NCBI GenBank assembly: GCA_963810755.1
Contig: CAWEOP010000008.1
Location: 124,001 to 188,000, forward strand
Source of the DNA: FEN-1219 sp963810755
GTDB lineage: Bacteria; Pseudomonadota; Gammaproteobacteria; Steroidobacterales; Rariloculaceae
Direction: 5' to 3'
Length of the DNA: 64,000 nt
Positions 34,879 through 42,937 of this stretch are shown piece after piece (position 1 is the first letter of the stretch; each line of letters begins with the position of its first letter). The position numbers and the translations under genes are program-made. The notes under the pieces were generated by a model. That model was not told where the DNA came from, did not search any database, and was given only the letters and a program-made list of their open reading frames with translations.

Positions 34879-35421
34879 ATGGCAAAAAAGGATTTCTTGA
34901 CCGACGTCAAAACCCTGCGCAAACGCGCGCGGCAGCACATCGAGCGTGGCGCCGTCACGGACGGCTACAGCGCCGACCGCGAGACCGTGCTCAAGCTCCT
35001 GAACGAAGCGCTCGCGACCGAGCTGATCTGCGTGTTGCGCTACAAGCGGCACTACTTCATGGCGAGCGGGCTCCAGGCTCAGAGCGTCGCGCAGGAATTT
35101 CTCCAGCACGCGAACGAGGAGCAGGCGCACGCGGACGAGATCGCGGCCCGGATCGTCCAGCTCGGGGGCGAGCCGAACTTCTCGCCCGAGGGGCTCGCGA
35201 CGCGCAGCCATGCCGAGTACGTGGAGGGCGAGAACCTCGTCGACATGATCAAAGAGGACTTGGTCGCCGAGCGCATCGCGATCGACAGCTATCGCGAGAT
35301 GATTCGCTACTGCGGCAATGACGATCCGACGACCCGCCGAATGCTCGAAGGCATCCTCGCGATGGAAGAGGAGCACGCCGACGACCTCGTGAGCCTGCTC
35401 GAGGAGCTCGGGCGCTCTTGA
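34879..35421 (+). CDS. Ferritin-like (bacterioferritin-type) protein
   Basis: 180 residues, four-helix bundle. Carboxylate/His ligands of a di-iron site are seen in NEALATELICVLRYKRHYF, HANEEQAHADEIAARI, and EDLVAERIAIDSY with MEEEHADDL. These fit a ferroxidase centre for iron oxidation and storage or peroxide handling. The ATG at 34879 has GAGAGGAGA upstream. A clear heme-ligand Met was not identified, so it may be a non-heme ferritin-like member. It is divergent from cls and precedes cbpA by about 30 bp. Confidence 0.75.
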   Translation: MAKKDFLTDVKTLRKRARQHIERGAVTDGYSADRETVLKLLNEALATELICVLRYKRHYFMASGLQAQSVAQEFLQHANEEQAHADEIAARIVQLGGEPNFSPEGLATRSHAEYVEGENLVDMIKEDLVAERIAIDSYREMIRYCGNDDPTTRRMLEGILAMEEEHADDLVSLLEELGRS

Positions 35422-35452
35422 TGGAGCGCGTTTCGTCACCATAGAGCGCGCG

Positions 35453-36391
35453 GTGAAATTCAAGGATTACTACGAGATCATGGGTGTCTCGCGCGACGCG
35501 TCGCCCGAGGACGTCAAGCGCGCTTATCGCCGTCTGGCCCGCAAGTACCACCCCGACGTCAGCAAGGAAAAGGACGCCGAGGAGCGGTTCAAAGAGGTCG
35601 GCGAGGCGTACGAGGTGCTGCGCGATCCCGAGAAGCGCGCCGCGTACGACCAACTAGGCCGGCGGCCGTCCGGCGAGGAGTTCCGGCCGCCACCGGACTG
35701 GCGGTTCGAGTTCGACGAAGGGACGGGCGCCCCCGGGTCCGGGGCCGGTGCCAACGTTCACAGCGACTTCTTCGAGAACCTGTTCGGCGGTTTGGGCGGC
35801 CGCCACGGCGGGTTTCGTTCGCGCGGGCTCGACACCGCCGCACAGGTCGACGTCACGCTCGAAGAGGCGTACCACGGCACGACCCGAACCTTGTCGCTCC
35901 AGCGCCTCGAGCGCGCCAAGGACGGACGTGTGCAGCCCCGCAACCAGCAGCTCCAAGTGAAGATCCCGGCCGGCGTGACCGACGGTCAACAGATCCGGGT
36001 CGCGTCCCAGGGCGAGCCCGGTGCGGGCGGAGAGCCCCCGGGCGACCTATTCCTGCAGCTGAACGTGCTCCCGCATCGTTGGTTCCGCCTCGAGGGCCGC
36101 GACGTGTGGCTCGACTTGCCCGTGACGCCCTGGGAAGCCGCGCTCGGCGACACCGTGCGCGTGCCGACGCTTGCCGGACGAGTCGACCTCAAGATCCCGA
36201 AGGGATCGCAGACTGACCGGCAGCTGCGCTTGAAGGAGCGCGGTCTCCCGGGAAAGCCGCCCGGCGACCAATTCGTCGTGCTGAAGATCGTGACGCCCGC
36301 GGCGGATGACGCGGCGCGCGAAGCGCTGTACCGGCAAATGGCGGCGGCGATGGCGACGAACCCGCGCCAGGCCATGGAGAGCGGACAGTGA
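35453..36391 (+). CDS. cbpA: Curved-DNA-binding DnaJ-type co-chaperone CbpA
   Basis: 312 residues, Hsp40 co-chaperone that stimulates DnaK. J domain: residues 1-70 with HPD at 33-35 (KYHPDVSK). A Gly/Phe-rich linker (FFENLFGGLGGRHGGF) leads to two C-terminal substrate-binding domains, with VKIPAGVTDGQQIRV and LKIPKGSQTDRQLRLKERG. No cysteine-rich zinc domain, which distinguishes CbpA from DnaJ. GTG start. The stop overlaps the GTG of cbpM, the usual arrangement. Confidence 0.92.
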   Translation: MKFKDYYEIMGVSRDASPEDVKRAYRRLARKYHPDVSKEKDAEERFKEVGEAYEVLRDPEKRAAYDQLGRRPSGEEFRPPPDWRFEFDEGTGAPGSGAGANVHSDFFENLFGGLGGRHGGFRSRGLDTAAQVDVTLEEAYHGTTRTLSLQRLERAKDGRVQPRNQQLQVKIPAGVTDGQQIRVASQGEPGAGGEPPGDLFLQLNVLPHRWFRLEGRDVWLDLPVTPWEAALGDTVRVPTLAGRVDLKIPKGSQTDRQLRLKERGLPGKPPGDQFVVLKIVTPAADDAAREALYRQMAAAMATNPRQAMESGQ

Positions 36392-36675
36392 CGAATCCGA
36401 TCGACGTCGACTTGCTCGACGAAACCGTCGAGTTCAGCCTCGAGGATCTGTGCCGGATCTGCGGCGTGCGCGAAGCTGTCGTCGTCGAGATCGTCGAGGA
36501 AGGCATCGTGGAGCCGCGGCGCGTCGGCGGCGGTTGGCGCTTCACAGGCGTCGCAGTAACGCGGATCCAGCGCGTGATCCGGCTGCAGCACGAGTTCGAG
36601 GTCAACCTGCCCGGTGCGGCGCTTGCGCTCGAGCTGCTCGACGAGATCGAGCGGCTGAAGCGGCGGCTGCGCTGA
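36388..36675 (+). CDS. cbpM: Chaperone modulator CbpM
   Basis: 95 residues. CbpM binds the J domain of CbpA and blocks its co-chaperone and DNA-binding activity. It starts at a GTG overlapping the cbpA stop (GTGA). The MerR-like helical core is seen in SLEDLCRICGVREAVVVEIV and EPRRVGGGWRFTGVAV, followed by a helix ending in LLDEIERLKRRLR. Length and context are as expected. Confidence 0.9.
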   Translation: MTNPIDVDLLDETVEFSLEDLCRICGVREAVVVEIVEEGIVEPRRVGGGWRFTGVAVTRIQRVIRLQHEFEVNLPGAALALELLDEIERLKRRLR

Positions 36676-36746
36676 TCCGCCGCGTGCGGGGAACGCCGCG
36701 ACCGCGCGGCAGTCTAGTCGTGAAAAATGAGCTGAGGGGATTCCGT

Positions 36747-37088
36747 ATGGGCTTGGCAGACAATCAATGCGTTCCGTGCCGCGGCGGTGTGCCGCCGCTG
36801 CCGAGAAACCGCATCGAGGAATTGCTGGCGCAGCTCGACAAGGGCTGGGCGCTCAACGACGCGGGACACTTGCATCGCAGCTACGAGTTCCCGGACTTCG
36901 TGACTGCGATGGCGTTCGCGAACCGTATCGGCGACATCGCGGAGGAGCAGGGTCACCATCCGGACCTGCACGTCGGCTGGGGCCGGTGCGGTGTCGAGAT
37001 CTGGACGCACAAGATCCAGGGCCTCACCGACTCCGACTTCTTCCTCGCCGCGAAGACCGATCGCGAGTTTCGCGTAAAGCTCCGCTGA
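36747..37088 (+). CDS. phhB: Pterin-4a-carbinolamine dehydratase
   Basis: 113 residues. Dehydrates 4a-hydroxytetrahydrobiopterin to recycle the pterin cofactor. The active-site block is EEQGHHPDLHVGWGRCGVEI with the His-His and later His, then WTHKIQGLTDSDFFLAAK. The ATG at 36747 has GAGGGG 7 bases upstream. No aromatic amino-acid hydroxylase lies nearby, so the partner is elsewhere or the protein is used for another pterin (molybdopterin is one suggestion for this family). It converges on the lactate permease gene. Confidence 0.9.
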   Translation: MGLADNQCVPCRGGVPPLPRNRIEELLAQLDKGWALNDAGHLHRSYEFPDFVTAMAFANRIGDIAEEQGHHPDLHVGWGRCGVEIWTHKIQGLTDSDFFLAAKTDREFRVKLR

Positions 37089-37106
37089 AGCTGCGCAGGC
37101 GTCAGG

Positions 37107-38717
37107 TCACGCGGAATAAGCGTAGATCGTCGCCATGATTCCGAGCATCGAGGCGAGGAACACGCTGTGCTTCACGGTGAAGCGGAACAGCTTGCCTTCC
37201 TCGCTGCGCGCCATGCCCGTCGCGGCCACGGCGACGGCCAAGCTCGTCAGGCTGATCATCTTGCCCATGACGCCGCCGGCCGAGTTCGACGCGGCCATCA
37301 TCGCAGGGTCAAGCCCTAGGCTGTTCGCAGTGACGACTTGCAGGTTGCCGAACAAGGCGTTCGCCGACGTGTCGCTGCCGGTGAGGAATACGCCGAGCCA
37401 GCCGAGCATGGCGCTGAAGTATGGGAAGAAAGCGCCCGTCTTGGCGAACGCTTCGCCGAGCGTGACGGTCGCGCCGCTGTAGTTCATCACGTACGCGAGG
37501 CCGAGCACGGCCGCGATCGTGAGCAACGAGAAGGCCATCTGCTTCAGCACCTTCCACAGCAGTCCAAAATACGCGCCGACGGACACGCGCAGCACGAGGG
37601 CCGACGCGATTGTGGCGAGGGCGCACGCGCTGCCGGCGGCGGCGAGCCAGTTGAAGGTGAAGTTCGCGGCGTAAGGCGTCGGCGTGGCGACGATGGGCGC
37701 GACGCGCATGATCTGGTTGTGCAAACCTGGCCATGGGAACACGAGGTTCGTCGTCTCCAAGATAGCTTTCGTCCGCGGATAACCCCAGATCAGCACGAAC
37801 ACCACGAGGAACAGGTAAGGCGACCAAGCGAGCAGTGTGGGCGAGAAGGCGTGCTGCTTCGGCGTGATGGATGCTTGATGCTCGCCCGCGAGCACGAAGG
37901 AGTCCTTCGGCTGCCAGAATTTGAACAGCACGACGAGACCGACGATGGCCGTGAGCGCGGCCATGATGTCGACGAGCTGCGGGCCGACGAAGTTCGAGAC
38001 CAGGAACTGCACCGAGGCGAAGCAGACTCCGCAGACGATGGCTGCGGGCAGCACTCCCTTGAGCCCTTTGAACCCGCCCATCACGAGGACCAAGTACGCC
38101 GGAATGAACAGTGAGATTGGGGCGCAGAGGCGCCCGACCCACGCGCTGAGCTCGAGCTCCGGGAGCCCGGTGGTGCCCGCGAGCGTCACGACCGGGACGC
38201 CGATCGAGCCGAATGCGACGGGCGCCGTGTTCGCGAGCAGGCAGATGCCCGCGGCGAAGAATGGCGAGAACCCGAGGCCCGTGAGCATCGCGGCCGCGAC
38301 CGCCACCGGCGTGCCGAATCCCGCGGCGCCTTCGACGAATGCACCGAATGCGAACGCGATCAGCATCGCTTGGAGCCGTCGATCCGTCGTGAGGCCGCCG
38401 ATCGAGTCCTTGATGATCTCGAACTTGCCGGTCTCGAGCGTCAACCGATACAGCACGACCGCCCAGTAGACGATCCAGCCGATCGGCAGCAGGCCGAACG
38501 CCGCGCCGTTCGTCGCCGAGCTCACCGCGAGCCCTGTCGGCATCCCGTAGATGCCGATCGCGACGATCAGCGCTGCCGCGAGCCCCGCGACACCCGCGAC
38601 CCAGGCGGGCTTGCGCAGCACGCCGATCAGGAGCAGCAAAACGAAGATGGGAATCGCAGCCGCGACCGTAGACCAGGCGAGGCTGTCCATCACGGGCGTG
38701 TAATCGTGTTGCCACAT
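37107..38717 (-). CDS. lldP: L-lactate permease (LldP/LctP family)
   Basis: 536 residues, inner-membrane proton symporter for lactate and glycolate. About 13 hydrophobic helices; LIAFAFGAFVEGAAGFGTPV and LANTAPVAFGSIGVPVVTL are conserved blocks, and GSDTSANALFGNLQ is the C-terminal hallmark. It begins 15 bp after the stop of the anchored protein (38733-39371), at the end of a six-gene - strand run. That run has an esterase and three SnoaL-like proteins, so the permease may take up a 2-hydroxy acid released by them. Confidence 0.9.
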   Translation of the reverse strand: MWQHDYTPVMDSLAWSTVAAAIPIFVLLLLIGVLRKPAWVAGVAGLAAALIVAIGIYGMPTGLAVSSATNGAAFGLLPIGWIVYWAVVLYRLTLETGKFEIIKDSIGGLTTDRRLQAMLIAFAFGAFVEGAAGFGTPVAVAAAMLTGLGFSPFFAAGICLLANTAPVAFGSIGVPVVTLAGTTGLPELELSAWVGRLCAPISLFIPAYLVLVMGGFKGLKGVLPAAIVCGVCFASVQFLVSNFVGPQLVDIMAALTAIVGLVVLFKFWQPKDSFVLAGEHQASITPKQHAFSPTLLAWSPYLFLVVFVLIWGYPRTKAILETTNLVFPWPGLHNQIMRVAPIVATPTPYAANFTFNWLAAAGSACALATIASALVLRVSVGAYFGLLWKVLKQMAFSLLTIAAVLGLAYVMNYSGATVTLGEAFAKTGAFFPYFSAMLGWLGVFLTGSDTSANALFGNLQVVTANSLGLDPAMMAASNSAGGVMGKMISLTSLAVAVAATGMARSEEGKLFRFTVKHSVFLASMLGIMATIYAYSA

Positions 38718-38732
38718 ATTCTTGTTGGTCTC

Positions 38733-39371
38733 TTAGTGGATTCCGTAGTCTTTGATGTCGTCGAAGAATCCCGTGACGGTGAGCGTGATCGTCACGGGAA
38801 AGTCGTTGTAGTTGAGCCAGTACCAGCCGTGCTCGCCGCCGAAGGGTGCGACGAGCGAACCCGTCACGTTCGAGCCTTCCTGATCCTCGCGGTAGCGGAC
38901 GAAGAACTCGCTACCGGCCTCCGGGTCGTGCCCGTGCAAGTCGCAATAGACCGCGCCTCGGTCGGTCTCCCAGTGGTAGACGACGACCTTGCTCTCGCGC
39001 AGCACGGTCTTGATCTCCGTTTCGCCCTCGGGCGGCAACGTGATCGTCATCGTGCGCGTCTCGATCGGCCGATCCTCCGATTGGTGGACGGCTGGATTCG
39101 GCAACGGCACGGGGTCGTTGAAATCCGGCACCTCGACTTCGCGCACACCCTCGTTGCCCGCGAGCACGTCCTTGACCTCGAAGGAGCGCGTGGGCGCGGC
39201 GTTGAGCTCCGTGAGCCCGAGCGCGCGGCCGATACCGGTCGGGTCGATGCCGTACTCGGCGGGTAGAACGGCGGTCACGAGGATCACTACCGCGACGACG
39301 ACCGCGATCACGACGCTGCGTGCGATGCGCTTGCCGGAGGGCGCTGGGCTGACCGGGCCCGTTGAAGACAT
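38733..39371 (-). CDS. Membrane-anchored protein paralogous to the lipoprotein at 23006-23491
   Basis: 212 residues with one N-terminal helix (about residues 18-38, VVIAVVVAVVILVTAVLPA) after a short cytosolic segment, so most lies in the periplasm. The C-terminal domain has VVVYHWETD, YCDLHGHD and APFGGEHGWYWLNYND, aligning in order with the lipoprotein. It sits 13 bp after the esterase gene and 15 bp before lldP. I know the family only as 'transmembrane anchor protein' type; the function is unknown. HGH and HGWY suggest a binding site. Confidence 0.75.
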   Translation of the reverse strand: MSSTGPVSPAPSGKRIARSVVIAVVVAVVILVTAVLPAEYGIDPTGIGRALGLTELNAAPTRSFEVKDVLAGNEGVREVEVPDFNDPVPLPNPAVHQSEDRPIETRTMTITLPPEGETEIKTVLRESKVVVYHWETDRGAVYCDLHGHDPEAGSEFFVRYREDQEGSNVTGSLVAPFGGEHGWYWLNYNDFPVTITLTVTGFFDDIKDYGIH

Positions 39372-39384
39372 TCCGAGTGCCCGC

Positions 39385-40476
39385 CTATTTGAACGCGAGG
39401 TGAGCCGAGAAGAACGGCAGCACCTTGTTCTCGAGCCGTTGGTCGATGCGGTTCACGTGGTCGCCGGGATAGATCTCGGCGACGTGATTCACGCCGTAGT
39501 CCGTGAGTATCTTGTCGAGCGTGCGCACGGTTTCGGCAATGCCGCGGTCGTCATCGCCCGCGTCGACGGCAATACCGGAGTACTCGCGCAGCTGCGGGAT
39601 GTACTGGTGAACCATCGTGAGCGGCGCGTTCGCCGCCCAGCGCGCGACGACGTCGGGCACGGGCTTGCCGTCGGCGATCGGCAGGTCGATATACAGCGGC
39701 GGATTTTTCGGATTCGCGGACCATGCCGCGGCGGAAGCGAGCATCGCCTTCGTGCCGAAGTCCGCCGCGGCGACGTCGGCGTCCGTCTTCACCTGCAGAG
39801 CGCGCGCCATTTGCTCGGGCGGCGGGCTCAGGTTCGCCGCCATGCAGCACGGGCTTAAGGAGTAGAGGCTCGCGAACATCTCGGGGTACTTCATACCGAT
39901 GCGCACCGTGCCGTAGCCGCCCATCGAATGGCCGGCGAGCCCGCGGCTCTCGCGCTTCGGAAGCGTTCGGTAGTGGCCATCTATGTACGCGACGAGGTCC
40001 TTCGCGACGAACGCCTCCCAGTCACCGGTGGCCGCCGAGCTCGAGTACATGCTGCCCTGGTACTTCGTGAACGCATTCGGCATGACGACGATGAGCTCGC
40101 GGGCACCGGCGGTCGTCGCGCGATCGACGGCGCCCGGCACGTTCACGAAATGTTGACGGCCCGTGAGGCCGAACCAGTTCGAGTCGGTGTCAGTGAAGCC
40201 GTGCAGGAGATAGAGCACGGGATAGCGCCGATTCCTTTCCGTCGCGTAGCTCGGCGGCAAGTACACGGCGACTTCGCGATCGGCCGAGTCTCCCGAGAGG
40301 TTACCCTCGAGCGACTTGCCGTGAACCGTGACGTGCTCGAGCTTGCCCGCAAGGCTCGCGGGGATCGGAACGGTCGGGAATTGGGGTTGCGCGAGGACGG
40401 CGGACCAAGGCAGCGCCAGAGCGGCGCCGATCACAAGCGCGCGGAACGTCCTCTTGGCGGGCTCGTTCGTCCTCAT
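39385..40476 (-). CDS. Exported esterase, alpha/beta-hydrolase fold (esterase D/feruloyl esterase-like)
   Basis: 363 residues. A signal peptide ends near AVLAQPQ. The fold begins with VAVYLPPSYATERNRRYPVL and YLLHGFTDTDSNWFGLTG (oxyanion loop); the nucleophile is in AGHSMGGYGTVRIGM, and the catalytic His lies near EIYPGDHVNRID. The ATG at 40476 overlaps the stop of the SnoaL-like gene upstream (ATGA). It should cleave an ester, perhaps freeing a 2-hydroxy acid for the permease in the same run. Confidence 0.85.
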   Translation of the reverse strand: MRTNEPAKRTFRALVIGAALALPWSAVLAQPQFPTVPIPASLAGKLEHVTVHGKSLEGNLSGDSADREVAVYLPPSYATERNRRYPVLYLLHGFTDTDSNWFGLTGRQHFVNVPGAVDRATTAGARELIVVMPNAFTKYQGSMYSSSAATGDWEAFVAKDLVAYIDGHYRTLPKRESRGLAGHSMGGYGTVRIGMKYPEMFASLYSLSPCCMAANLSPPPEQMARALQVKTDADVAAADFGTKAMLASAAAWSANPKNPPLYIDLPIADGKPVPDVVARWAANAPLTMVHQYIPQLREYSGIAVDAGDDDRGIAETVRTLDKILTDYGVNHVAEIYPGDHVNRIDQRLENKVLPFFSAHLAFK

Positions 40477-41264
40477 TTTGCCTGAGAGTCGTGCCAGGTC
40501 GGGTCCGCGTAGTGATCCGCGCGTCCCGATACCGGATTGCGATAGTGGAACGGCGGCACGAAGGCCGACGGATACGGCGAGTAGGGCACCGACTGAGGCC
40601 GATCGGGCGGCAGGCGGTCGTAGGGAGCGAAGATCGCGGACGCCTTCTTTGCCCAGCCGTCCTCGTAGTTCGTATAGAAAGTCTGGTAGCCGTGCAGATA
40701 CTTGAGCTGCCAGACGCCGTTCTCTTTGACCGCTACGTTCTCGTAGATGCCGTCGCCCCATTGCGCGTTCGCGCGTTCCGGATTCGCGGCGTTCGTAATG
40801 CCGAACATCACGAACAGCCGTGAGCGCGTGTACGCCGTCTTGCCGTCGGGTGCGACGTCGATCACGGGCTGCAGGTGCATGTGGTTGAACAGCGCTCCAT
40901 CGCGCGGGCCGACCGAGCCAGGGCTTAAGTTTCGCATGTACTCGCGTACCCGCGGCTCGCCGATGAACACGCCGCGTCCGAGAATCTCGACGACGCCGTC
41001 GGGGGCGAACAGGTCCGCGACGTCGTCGTGACGCGACTTGTCGACGTAGTGGCCGTAAATGCCCGCGAGATTCTCGAGCTCGTCGATGTCCTTCAGACGC
41101 TGGACCTCCGCCTTCGCGGCCGCGACGGCGTTCTCGAGGTCGGCAATCGCGGCCTGGACCTCGCCGTTCGCTGGCGACGACGACGGGCCGCACGCGGAGC
41201 AGCACAGCGCTAGCGTAGCGATGCCGAAGGCGCAGAGCAGTCTGTAACGGCTCATCGCGCTCAC
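40473..41264 (-). CDS. SnoaL/NTF2-like protein A, probable lipoprotein
   Basis: 263 residues, GTG start overlapping the stop of protein B (GTGA). A hydrophobic N-terminus ends in CCSACG, a candidate lipobox. The SnoaL-like fold appears as ENLAGIYGHYVDKSRHDDVA, GRGVFIGEPRVREYM, and RSRLFVMFGITN. The C-terminus carries the shared PPFHYRNPVSGR motif. One of three tandem paralogs; a role as isomerase, hydrolase or lyase on the substrate of the neighbouring esterase is inferred, not shown. Confidence 0.75.
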   Translation of the reverse strand: MSAMSRYRLLCAFGIATLALCCSACGPSSSPANGEVQAAIADLENAVAAAKAEVQRLKDIDELENLAGIYGHYVDKSRHDDVADLFAPDGVVEILGRGVFIGEPRVREYMRNLSPGSVGPRDGALFNHMHLQPVIDVAPDGKTAYTRSRLFVMFGITNAANPERANAQWGDGIYENVAVKENGVWQLKYLHGYQTFYTNYEDGWAKKASAIFAPYDRLPPDRPQSVPYSPYPSAFVPPFHYRNPVSGRADHYADPTWHDSQAK

Positions 41265-41992
41265 CGGCCGCTCACCGGATTCTTGTAGTGGAACGGCGGC
41301 ACGTAGACGCCGGGAAAGGGCTCGTAGGTCTCGGTGGACGGACGGTCGGGCTCGACGCCTTTGCCCATGGCGTAGTCCTCTACGGCTTTCGCGCCGGTGT
41401 TGAGCCAGCCGCCTTCGTATGGCGCGATGAAAGTCGCGTACCAGTGCAGCTTGCTGATCTTCCAGAGGCCGTCCTGCTTCACGTACTCGTTTTCGTAGGT
41501 GCCTTCGCCCCAGTTACCGCCGGAACCGGAGCCCGAGACGCCGGTCATCAGAAACAAGCGCCAGCGGGCCTTCGCCGACTGGCCGTCGGGCGCGACAGTC
41601 ACGATCGGTTGGAGCTGGAAGTGGTCGTTGAGCACGCCTTCGAGGGGACCCTGCTTGCCGCCGCTCAAGCTGTAGAGGTAGCGGCGGATACTGTCCTTGC
41701 CGACGTAAACACCGCTTGGCCCGATCTCGAGCGTCCCACTTTCGGCGAACAGATCGATCACCTCGTCCCAAAGCATCTTGTCGGTGTAATAGCCGTAGCT
41801 GCCTTGGAGGTTCTCGATCTCGTCGACGTCGTCGACGCGGCCCGCCCGTGTTTGCACGCTCGCGAGCCGGTCGCGCAGTGCGGCGACGCGCGCGGCGGGA
41901 TCGGCGGCGGACTGGGCGGATGCTGGACCCGCGAACGCCGCGAGCAGCGCGCACGCGCCGAGTGCTGCACCGAGAATGCGGCTACCGAGCAT
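41261..41992 (-). CDS. SnoaL/NTF2-like protein B, exported
   Basis: 243 residues with a signal peptide ending in GPASAQS. ENLQGSYGYYTDKMLWDEVI, GVYVGKDSIRRYLYSL and RWRLFLMTGVSG mark the SnoaL-like fold. The C-terminus is PPFHYKNPVSGR, shared with the two neighbours. Its 3' end overlaps gene A and its 5' end overlaps gene C, so all three are translated together. Tandem duplication followed by divergence is likely. Confidence 0.75.
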   Translation of the reverse strand: MLGSRILGAALGACALLAAFAGPASAQSAADPAARVAALRDRLASVQTRAGRVDDVDEIENLQGSYGYYTDKMLWDEVIDLFAESGTLEIGPSGVYVGKDSIRRYLYSLSGGKQGPLEGVLNDHFQLQPIVTVAPDGQSAKARWRLFLMTGVSGSGSGGNWGEGTYENEYVKQDGLWKISKLHWYATFIAPYEGGWLNTGAKAVEDYAMGKGVEPDRPSTETYEPFPGVYVPPFHYKNPVSGR

Positions 41993-42731
41993 CGCAAACC
42001 CCGGGCTCGCAGCGGCCCGAAACGGGGTTCTTATAGTGATACGGCACTTGGAACGCCGACGGATACGATTGGTACGCGATGGTGGACGGTCGGTCCGGCG
42101 GGAAATCCGCCATCGGCGGGTCCATCGGCTGTGCCGATTTGTGCCAGCCGGGCGAGTAGTTCGCGCTGAACGTTTGGAACCAGTGAACTTTGGAGAACTT
42201 CCAGACGCCGTTCTCCTTCACGTACTCGTTCTCGTACGGACCCTCTGCCCACACAGCGCTCTTGCCGTGCTCGCCAATCTGAATCAGGGCGCGCCAGCGG
42301 CCCTGCGCGGTGCGGCCGTCGTCGGCCACGTGCACGACGCCTTGCAGGATCATGTGGTTGAACAGCTGACCGGGCTTCAGGCCCTCGCCGCCGATGACGC
42401 GGTCGTAGTATTCGGCGATCCGCCCCTTGCCGACGTAGACGCCGGAGCCACCGAGCTCGGCCGTAGTCTCGGGCGCGTCCGCGAACAGCGCACCGATCTC
42501 CCGGCTGAGCTTCTTGTCGACGTAGTAGCCGTATGAGCGCTGCAGCCGCTTGATTGCCTTCGTGTCCTCGAGCAGTTGGATGTCGTGCTCGAGGCCCGTG
42601 AGCTGGGTCTCGAGCGCCGCGAGTCGGGACAGGTCAGCCGCCGGTGCCTGGGCGTCGAGCGACCGCCCGAACAACAACGCCGCGCTGAGCACGGCGAGGC
42701 TAACGACCCCGAACACTTCAGTCGAAGACAT
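41982..42731 (-). CDS. SnoaL/NTF2-like protein C, exported
   Basis: 249 residues, first gene of the six-gene - strand run. The N-terminal segment (VVSLAVLSAALLFGRS) is a signal or anchor ending near LDAQA. RLQRSYGYYVDKKLSREIGA, GVYVGKGRIAEYYDRV and HYKNPVSGRCEPG are the shared family motifs; two Cys at the C-terminus are unique to this copy. A helical segment with LEHDIQLLEDTKAI precedes the fold. About 200 bp separate its start from the desaturase gene, so the promoter should lie there. Confidence 0.75.
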   Translation of the reverse strand: MSSTEVFGVVSLAVLSAALLFGRSLDAQAPAADLSRLAALETQLTGLEHDIQLLEDTKAIKRLQRSYGYYVDKKLSREIGALFADAPETTAELGGSGVYVGKGRIAEYYDRVIGGEGLKPGQLFNHMILQGVVHVADDGRTAQGRWRALIQIGEHGKSAVWAEGPYENEYVKENGVWKFSKVHWFQTFSANYSPGWHKSAQPMDPPMADFPPDRPSTIAYQSYPSAFQVPYHYKNPVSGRCEPGVCDAR

Positions 42732-42937
42732 GCGGAACGTTCCCCCGAGTCTGGCCGCGGCGGTCCGCGGCCGGTGCCGGCCTCTTGTCGGGCTCGGTAC
42801 TTGCTGCAGCTCGTATTACACCTGAGCCCAGCCCGTATTTGAAGCGCGGCGTGCTGCCGTCGCGGCACAGCCACGAGCCTCGCGATCGAGCTCGTCGCGT
42901 GATCGTGGAGGAGCGGCGGAGGAGGGTTCCGCTAGGG

